NCBI RefSeq assembly: GCF_000817815.1
Contig: NZ_JPRD01000007.1
Coordinates: 1-64,000, forward strand
DNA length: 64,000 nucleotides
Direction of reading: 5' to 3'
Origin: Vibrio owensii CAIM 1854 = LMG 25443
GTDB lineage: Bacteria > Pseudomonadota > Gammaproteobacteria > Enterobacterales > Vibrionaceae
The position numbers were made by a program, and so were the translations under genes. Each line of letters opens with the position of its first letter. The first letter of the stretch is position 1. This document shows positions 58,421 to 64,000 of this stretch, in pieces. The notes under the pieces are model-generated. The model made no database searches. It had not been told where the DNA came from and was given only the letters and a program-made list of their open reading frames with translations.

Positions 58421-59872
58421 ATGAAATCACCAATCCCTTCATTAATGGTTCAAGGCACAACTTCAGATGCCGGAAAAAGCGTCCTTGTGGCAGGTTTATG
58501 CCGGGTATTAGCCCGCAAAGGGATAAAGGTTGCCCCATTCAAGCCACAGAATATGGCGTTAAACAGTGCAGTAACCAAAGATGGAGGTGAGATTGGGCGT
58601 GCTCAAGCGGTTCAGGCACAAGCTTGCAACATTGAGCCTACGGTTCACATGAATCCTGTGTTGATTAAGCCGAACAGCGATACCGGCGCTCAGATCATCT
58701 TACAAGGCAAGGCGTTGTCGAATATGGACGCTGTCGGCTTTCATGATTACAAGAAAGTGGCAATGGGAACGGTGCTGGATTCATTCGCAAAGCTAACAGA
58801 TGAATTCGAATCCGTGATGATAGAAGGTGCGGGTAGTCCTGCGGAAATCAACTTAAGAGAAAATGACATCGCAAACATGGGCTTTGCAGAAGAAGCCGAC
58901 GTTCCGGTCATTATTATTGCGGATATCGACCGTGGTGGTGTGTTTGCCCATCTGTATGGAACGCTGGCGTTACTATCCGAATCTGAACAAGCTCGCGTTA
59001 AAGGCTTCGTTATAAATCGCTTCCGTGGCGACATCAGCTTGCTTGAATCTGGTCTTGATTGGCTAGAAGAGAAAACTGGCAAGCCTGTGCTTGGTGTACT
59101 ACCGTATCTTCACGGATTAAACCTCGAAGCAGAAGATGCCATTACGGCGCAGCAAGAGCTGTCTTCACAAGTGAAACTCAGTGTTGTGGTACCAGTATTA
59201 ACGCGCATCAGTAATCATACCGATTTTGATGTGTTGCGCCTAAACCCAGACATTAACCTTCGCTATGTGGGTAAAGGTGAAAAGCTCGATAAAGCCGATC
59301 TCGTGATCCTACCGGGCACTAAGTCAGTCCGAGACGATTTGGATTATCTCCGTAGCCAAGGCTGGGATAAAGACATTCAACGCCACATCCGTCTGGGCGG
59401 TAAAGTCATTGGCATCTGTGGTGGTTACCAGATGCTTGGCAACGTAATTGATGATCCAAATGGTGTAGAGGGCCAGCCTGGTCGTAGCGAAGGTCTTGGT
59501 TTGTTAGACATCACGACAACTCTAACCAACAGTAAACAGCTTACTCATTCACAAGCAGATTTATTCCTAAACGGAAAAACAGCCAAAGTGAAGGGTTATG
59601 AAATCCATGTAGGAAGAAGTGAAGTTCAGGACGCACAACCTCTCAAGTTAAATTCTGGCGAAGCAGAAGGAGCGCTGAGTGAATGCGGCCAAATTATGGG
59701 AACTTACCTACACGGGTTCTTCGATGAAGCAGATGTGCTGAGCTTGGTGTCTGAATGGGTAAACGGTACTCAAATCAAACAACAAGACTTTGAAGAGTTA
59801 AAAGAACAAGGCATTAATCGCATTGCGGATGCGATAGAACAACATATGAATCTTGACTTTCTGTTCAAATAA
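58421..59872 (+). CDS. cobQ: Cobyric acid synthase
   Basis: A 483-residue glutamine-dependent amidotransferase that amidates four side chains of adenosylcobyrinic diamide. The N-terminal synthetase domain has [20 protein letters not shown] (P-loop) and [12 protein letters not shown]. The C-terminal glutaminase triad has its Cys near residue 333 in [10 protein letters not shown] and a His near 431 in GTYLHGFF. No other cobalamin gene lies beside it, and no cobalamin riboswitch core was seen in its 164-nt leader. The ribosome site is weak. Confidence 0.95.
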   Translation: MKSPIPSLMVQGTTSDAGKSVLVAGLCRVLARKGIKVAPFKPQNMALNSAVTKDGGEIGRAQAVQAQACNIEPTVHMNPVLIKPNSDTGAQIILQGKALSNMDAVGFHDYKKVAMGTVLDSFAKLTDEFESVMIEGAGSPAEINLRENDIANMGFAEEADVPVIIIADIDRGGVFAHLYGTLALLSESEQARVKGFVINRFRGDISLLESGLDWLEEKTGKPVLGVLPYLHGLNLEAEDAITAQQELSSQVKLSVVVPVLTRISNHTDFDVLRLNPDINLRYVGKGEKLDKADLVILPGTKSVRDDLDYLRSQGWDKDIQRHIRLGGKVIGICGGYQMLGNVIDDPNGVEGQPGRSEGLGLLDITTTLTNSKQLTHSQADLFLNGKTAKVKGYEIHVGRSEVQDAQPLKLNSGEAEGALSECGQIMGTYLHGFFDEADVLSLVSEWVNGTQIKQQDFEELKEQGINRIADAIEQHMNLDFLFK

Positions 59873-59962
59873 ATCCAGTTTTTAACTGTTTGAAGCATAA
59901 ATAAAAGTGGGCTCGTTGTTCCACAATATCTTTTTCTGCCTGTCTAGCACTGGAGTGTTTTT

Positions 59963-60715
59963 ATGAAAGCATGGAAGATTCATGCTTGCCTAGCGGCAAT
60001 ACTGAGCGTTTCATCAGCAGCAAACGCAACGACCGATTTAAAAGTCTATGCGGCTTCGTCAATGACCAATGCGATTGACGATATCGCGCAAAAATTTGAA
60101 CAACAATACGACGTAAAAGTCACACCTGTATACGGCGGGTCTTCATCCATCGCTCGCCAAATTCTAAACGGCGCACCAGCTGATGTGTTTATCTCTGCAA
60201 ACACTAAGTGGATGAACTACTTGGTAAAATCTAAAGCAGTAAAGAGTGACAATGTCACCGAACTGGTTCGTAATAGTCTGGTTCTTATTGCTCCTAAAGC
60301 TTCAACTGTGACTTCATTTAACTTTTCAGACACCAGTGCCTGGAGCCAAGCTTTAGAGGGTAATCGCCTTGCACTAGGTAACCCAGTCTCGGTTCCTGCG
60401 GGCATGTATGCGCGAGAATCTCTTACTAACCTTGGTGTTTGGAAACAGCTTGAGCGACAAGTAGCGCCAGCGAAAAACGTTCGACTCGCCTTAGCATTAG
60501 TTGAACGCGGTGAAGCGCCACTTGGTGTGGTTTACAAAACGGATGCGCTTTTAACAGATAAAGTAAAAGTGGTCGGTGAATTTGCCAATAACACCCACGC
60601 TGATATCGTCTATCCAGCGGCTATCGTTAAAGACTCGACGCAATCAGAACAATTCTTCGAATATTTGAAATCTGACGATGCCAAACAAGTGTTTGCGCAG
60701 TACGGTTTTCAATAA
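59963..60715 (+). CDS. modA: Molybdate-binding periplasmic protein
   Basis: A 250-residue solute-binding protein with a signal peptide (about 1-22, SAANATT). It has the ModA pattern KVYAASSMTNAIDDIAQKFE, VYGGSSSIARQILNGAPADVFISAN, and LALGNPVSVPAGMYARESL. It captures molybdate (or tungstate) for ModBC. GGAGTGTTTTT precedes ATG 59963. It starts the modABC operon. No ModE operator was recognised in the 90-nt gap after cobQ. Molybdate supply fits nitrate respiration enzymes encoded elsewhere. Confidence 0.95.
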   Translation: MKAWKIHACLAAILSVSSAANATTDLKVYAASSMTNAIDDIAQKFEQQYDVKVTPVYGGSSSIARQILNGAPADVFISANTKWMNYLVKSKAVKSDNVTELVRNSLVLIAPKASTVTSFNFSDTSAWSQALEGNRLALGNPVSVPAGMYARESLTNLGVWKQLERQVAPAKNVRLALALVERGEAPLGVVYKTDALLTDKVKVVGEFANNTHADIVYPAAIVKDSTQSEQFFEYLKSDDAKQVFAQYGFQ

Positions 60716-60727
60716 AAAGGGCCCAGA

Positions 60728-61417
60728 GTGACAGAACTTGAATACCAAGCCTTAATGTTAAGCCTAAAAGTTGGCGCGTATGCCGTCGTGTGGCTTATTC
60801 CATTGGGCGTCGCTCTTGCTTGGTTGCTTTCACGAAAAGAGTTTATCGGCAAATCCATTCTCGACAGCCTTATTCATTTACCGTTGGTTTTACCGCCAGT
60901 AGTGATCGGCTACCTACTGCTGATCTCGCTAGGTCGCCAAGGCGTTTTGGGTAACTGGCTTTTTGAACACTTTGGTCTGGTGTTCAGTTTCAACTGGAAG
61001 GGCGCAGTTATCGCTTGTATCGTTGTTGCCTTGCCTCTAATGGTGCGTTCCGTTCGCCTTAGCTTAGATAACGTTGATCCTAAACTCGAACACGCCGCAT
61101 CAACGCTAGGCGCGTCACCTTTCAAAGTCTTCCTAACTATTACGCTACCTTTAACGATACCCGGCATCATTACTGGCACTATGCTATCTTTTGCTCGTAG
61201 CTTAGGAGAGTTTGGTGCAACGATCAGTTTTGTCTCAAACATTCCCGGAGAGACACAAACCATTCCTTTAGCGATGTACAACTTCATAGAAACACCTGGA
61301 GCTGAGATGGAAGCCGCTCGCTTATGCATCATTTCTATTGTCTTGGCTCTGTCGACGTTAATGATTTCAGAATGGTTAAATCGCAAAGCAGCTTCACGTC
61401 TGGGAGCTAAGCGATGA
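60728..61417 (+). CDS. modB: Molybdate ABC transporter permease
   Basis: A 229-residue inner-membrane permease with about five helices. The EAA loop reads [31 protein letters not shown] and contacts Mod[21 protein letters not shown] is the ModB signature. GTG 60728 is the start, 12 nt after modA. Its last four bases overlap the modC start (ATGA). Confidence 0.95.
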   Translation: MTELEYQALMLSLKVGAYAVVWLIPLGVALAWLLSRKEFIGKSILDSLIHLPLVLPPVVIGYLLLISLGRQGVLGNWLFEHFGLVFSFNWKGAVIACIVVALPLMVRSVRLSLDNVDPKLEHAASTLGASPFKVFLTITLPLTIPGIITGTMLSFARSLGEFGATISFVSNIPGETQTIPLAMYNFIETPGAEMEAARLCIISIVLALSTLMISEWLNRKAASRLGAKR

Positions 61418-62520
61418 GCATTAAAATTCAATTTAAACAATCACTTGGCGAAACTGATTTTGATATTGACTTATCGTTACCGGGTAACGGAATAAGCGCA
61501 TTATTTGGCCGTTCTGGTGCCGGAAAGACCACACTTATCAACATTATCAGCGGGTTGGTGACGCCAAAGCAAGGTAAAGTGTCGATTGGTGAACACGTTC
61601 TTTTCGATAGTGATACCGGAATTAATTTACCCACGCACAAGCGCAAAATCGGTTATGTATTTCAAGACTCGCGCTTATTCCCGCATTACTCTGTGAAAGG
61701 TAACTTGCTCTACGGCGTAGCCGAAAAAGACGATGATTACTTTGATAAAGTGACAGAGTTGCTCGCGATTAAGCCTCTGTTAAAGCGCTTTCCAATCTCG
61801 TTATCCGGCGGTGAGAAGCAGCGTGTCGCTATTGCTCGAGCCTTGCTATCAAAGCCAAATCTATTATTGATGGATGAGCCGTTAGCGTCATTGGATATGC
61901 CACGTAAGCGTGAAGTGATGCCATTTTTGGAAGAGTTGTCTGAGCAGGTCAATATTCCTATCGTCTACGTTACCCATAGCTTACAAGAGATCCTGCGTTT
62001 AGCGCAGCACCTGTCGATTCTCGATAAAGGCAGAATCATGACGTCAGGTAAATTAGAGGAAGTGTGGGCATCTCATGCTATGCGCCCTTGGCAGTCATTC
62101 TCAGACCACAGTAGCTTGTTTGAAGGAAAAATCGCGACACACCACGAGAAATACGCGTTAACGTGCGTGAAACTCGCTCCAAGCGCTTGTCTGTGGGTGC
62201 AAAAAGTGGATGGGGAGCCTGATACACCAATCCGACTGCAAGTGCGTGCAAACGACGTATCCATCGCGCTAGAAAAGCCAATATCAACATCGATTCGAAA
62301 CGTACTACCAGCAACGGTGGCGTCAATAGAAGCGCTCTCAACTGGTGAAGATAAGCAAAGTATTACTGTATCGTTAAAGCTTGATGAAGATTGTCACTTA
62401 TGGGCGACGATAACACCGTGGGCATTGGATGATCTGAATTTGAAAGTCGGTGATGAGGTTTATGCTCAAGTTAAAGGTGTGAGTGTCACGCAACGCGATA
62501 TTGCTTTGGCGCATCATTAA
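61414..62520 (+). CDS. modC: Molybdate ABC transporter ATPase
   Basis: A 368-residue ABC ATPase. It has the Walker A motif GRSGAGKTT near residues 31-39, the signature [16 protein letters not shown] near 130, Walker [13 protein letters not shown], and a switch His in VTHSLQE. The C-terminal TOBE/Mop domain (from about 290: [19 protein letters not shown]) binds molybdate. It is translationally coupled to modB by ATGA and is followed by a terminator. Confidence 0.96.
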   Translation: MSIKIQFKQSLGETDFDIDLSLPGNGISALFGRSGAGKTTLINIISGLVTPKQGKVSIGEHVLFDSDTGINLPTHKRKIGYVFQDSRLFPHYSVKGNLLYGVAEKDDDYFDKVTELLAIKPLLKRFPISLSGGEKQRVAIARALLSKPNLLLMDEPLASLDMPRKREVMPFLEELSEQVNIPIVYVTHSLQEILRLAQHLSILDKGRIMTSGKLEEVWASHAMRPWQSFSDHSSLFEGKIATHHEKYALTCVKLAPSACLWVQKVDGEPDTPIRLQVRANDVSIALEKPISTSIRNVLPATVASIEALSTGEDKQSITVSLKLDEDCHLWATITPWALDDLNLKVGDEVYAQVKGVSVTQRDIALAHH

Positions 62521-62543
62521 GTTCTCTAAACCGTAGATACACA

Positions 62544-62566
62544 AAAGGCCGCAGGGTGCGGCCTTT
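62544..62566 (+). terminator. Terminator between modC and DUF3069 gene
   Basis: AAAGGCCGCA (62544-62553) pairs with TGCGGCCTTT (62557-62566). A-rich flanks allow use in both directions. Confidence 0.92.
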
Positions 62567-62588
62567 ATTATTAAAGAAAGTGTCGGAA

Positions 62589-63026
62589 TTACTTCGCGAA
62601 AACTTCTTTGAATTCACGCTTAAGAAGAGGGTCACGACGTGCTTTCTTAAGTTGCTTAACCATGTCTTTTACACAGTTGTGTAGAACATTGTCTAGCAGT
62701 TGAGCACGGTAGTCTTCTTTATCTTCATCTGTCATGTTTTCTGGCAGGTTAAGAGTCGGGAATTCTTCCATCACATTCAGACCAGCAAAAGCTTGGCCAA
62801 CAGAAACTAGAGCGTGGAACTGCTCGAAGTTGTCTAGAATGTTTTGTGCACTTCCTGGCATTTCATCCCAAGATGCACGAACAGCTTCTTCAGACACTTC
62901 ATGGATAGAGGTAACCATCTCAAACATTTGCTCTGGAACTTCATCGAATTCGATAACTTTACGTAGTTCTGGAGAAATAGATTCTAGATCGATTTTTTTG
63001 CTTTCGTTGTTAGTTGCTTCTGACAT
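62589..63026 (-). CDS. DUF3069 protein
   Basis: A 145-residue cytoplasmic, mostly helical, acidic protein: IDLESISPELRKVIEFDEVPEQ, then SWDEMPGSAQNILDNFEQFHALVSVGQAF. It matches DUF3069, found mainly in vibrios; no function is known. Two adjacent ATGs (63029 and 63026) are possible; the second has better spacing from AGGA. A 240-nt region between it and the divergent response-regulator gene shows only AT-rich sequence. Confidence 0.85.
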   Translation of the reverse strand: MSEATNNESKKIDLESISPELRKVIEFDEVPEQMFEMVTSIHEVSEEAVRASWDEMPGSAQNILDNFEQFHALVSVGQAFAGLNVMEEFPTLNLPENMTDEDKEDYRAQLLDNVLHNCVKDMVKQLKKARRDPLLKREFKEVFAK

Positions 63027-63271
63027 CATGAGTCCTGTTAGTACATAAGAGCGCACGTAATTTGTAGTGCGTAATGTAACCAGATTAAAGTGTCCCTAGT
63101 TACAAAAGGCGGGAATATTAATACCAAATGCGTCAAATAGCTACCATAAGAACTATTTGATTACGTGACCGTTCAACAAAAAAATATAGCACTAAATTTG
63201 TCGCGTAATGCAACAACCTCGTGTGTATGATATATGTTTAATAAAGACTGATAAAAAGAATGGAACGCGCT

Positions 63272-64000
63272 ATGCAACCGACAGGGACATCGATGCGCAT
63301 TCTCTTAGTTGATGACGTTCAGCTAGACCGAATGCAGTTGGCAATCCGATTAAAACAACAAGGTCACATTGTTAAAGCCGTTGGCAGCGGGATGGAAGCC
63401 CTCAATACCTATGAGAGTTTCGACCCTGAACTCGTGCTGCTGGATATTGCGATGCCGGACATGAACGGCTTCGAAGTTTCACTTCATATCAGAGAAACCT
63501 TTCCAGACTGGATCCCAATCATCTTCTTAAGCAGTCACGAAGAGCCAGAAATGATCGCGAAAGCAATCGAAGCGGGCGGTGATGACTATTTGATTAAGCC
63601 TGTTGATAAGCTTGTTCTAAATTCTAAGTTAATGGCAATGCAGCGAATTGCGCACATGCGTCGTGAGTTAAAGCAAGCCACCGCACAGCTCGAAGAGATG
63701 AATTCACGTTTGCAACAACAGGCAAATGAAGATGGCCTAACCAAACTCTACAACCGTCGTTATATTGATCAGAAGCTCGAAACCATGATTGCGTGGCACG
63801 GTCGTCACCACATGCCGATGGCGCTAATTCTTCTTGATGTCGATTTCTTTAAGCCGTTTAACGATAACTACGGCCATATAGAAGGGGATCGCTGTCTACA
63901 AGCCATCGCGAATCAGTTAAAAGCAACCTTCTGTCGTTCTGGTGAATATGTGGGGCGTTATGGAGGAGAAGAGTTTGTCATCTTGCTTAATAGCACAGAT
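63272..64000 (+). CDS. Response regulator-diguanylate cyclase (cut by right edge)
   Basis: The frame is open from ATG 63272 to the window end (243 codons, no stop), so the gene is partial. The receiver domain has acidic residues in LLVDDV (14-15), the phospho-Asp near 58 in LLDIAMPDMNGF and Lys in YLIKPVDK. A helical linker (ATAQLEEMNSRLQQQ) leads into a GGDEF domain with LLDVDFFKPFNDNYGH and GRYGGEEF. The inhibitory site reads RSGE instead of RxxD. GGAACGCGCT gives this ATG a good ribosome site; an upstream ATG at 63260 is possible. It should make c-di-GMP when phosphorylated. Confidence 0.9.
   Translation, partial: MQPTGTSMRILLVDDVQLDRMQLAIRLKQQGHIVKAVGSGMEALNTYESFDPELVLLDIAMPDMNGFEVSLHIRETFPDWIPIIFLSSHEEPEMIAKAIEAGGDDYLIKPVDKLVLNSKLMAMQRIAHMRRELKQATAQLEEMNSRLQQQANEDGLTKLYNRRYIDQKLETMIAWHGRHHMPMALILLDVDFFKPFNDNYGHIEGDRCLQAIANQLKATFCRSGEYVGRYGGEEFVILLNSTD

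Noticed and set aside
1..64000. CRISPR arrays, insertion sequences, prophage or integron cassettes.
   Set aside because: No regularly spaced repeats, transposase, integrase or phage structural genes were seen on either strand.

Overview
This window looks like Vibrio chromosomal DNA, probably from the Harveyi clade (V. parahaemolyticus, V. alginolyticus, V. campbellii and relatives). That assignment is an inference from gene content and protein character: small vibrio-type families (DUF2986, DUF3069, DUF6500-like), a uhp hexose-phosphate system next to manA, an HMG-CoA reductase, nirBDC-cobA, nrdDG and many AraC regulators and transporters. Such accessory metabolism fits a secondary chromosome, but no origin or partition gene is present to prove it. 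No insertion sequence, prophage, integron or CRISPR array was seen. The genes look intact, apart from a tRNA and a response-regulator gene cut by the window edges.

Layout. 1-300: two tRNA-Cys genes, the first cut by the left edge. 645-4195: a periplasmic heme protein of cytochrome P460 type with a membrane diguanylate cyclase, then a nucleoside hydrolase fused to a glyoxalase-like domain. 4367-9368: the assimilatory nitrite module nirB-nirD-nirC-cobA, with an FNR/NarL-type promoter and structured leaders before nirC and cobA. CobA makes the siroheme precursor that NirB needs. 9390-19035: mixed single genes (DUF4174, NYN-domain protein, DcuB-type carrier, DUF2986, GNAT, YgbA, MATE/AraC pair, MFS, TrxC with a WCNPC active site, FabH-like synthase). 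19054-24998: a DUF1501/DUF1800 pair divergent from a very acidic lipoprotein, with a CRP-type site between. 25123-32014: HMG-CoA reductase, a tiny ORF, an AraC regulator, and a membrane-fusion/DUF2955 efflux pair followed by AI-2E-type and K+-channel-type membrane proteins.

32082-38577: hexose-phosphate uptake in the order uhpT-uhpA-uhpB-uhpC followed by manA. The uhpT promoter reproduces the CRP and UhpA spacing recalled for E. coli. 38714-41591: four small exported proteins of unknown function, two of them diverged copies of each other, followed by an AraC regulator; this is the best candidate here for an undescribed system. 41869-45568: exported amidohydrolase, DUF3299, OprB-like porin and a small protein. 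45635-48666: a reactive-sulfur module with a CoA-disulfide reductase-rhodanese fusion divergent from a BigR/SqrR-type two-cysteine repressor and two YeeE/YedE half-transporters. 48663-52579: an exported nuclease/phosphatase-family protein, then anaerobic nrdDG with one perfect FNR box and two NrdR boxes.

52661-64000: a second MATE/AraC divergent pair, an aromatic aminotransferase, a retropepsin-like lipoprotein, an outer-membrane barrel, an OB-fold stress protein, cobyric acid synthase, modABC molybdate uptake, DUF3069, and the start of a response regulator-GGDEF gene that runs off the right edge. Common themes are low-oxygen and nitrogen-oxide life (nirBDC, nrdDG, dcuB, ygbA, modABC), cofactor supply (cobA, cobQ, modABC), carbon import (uhp, porin) and export pumps paired with local regulators. 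Gene symbols and functions come from motif recognition and memory of families; no database search was run.
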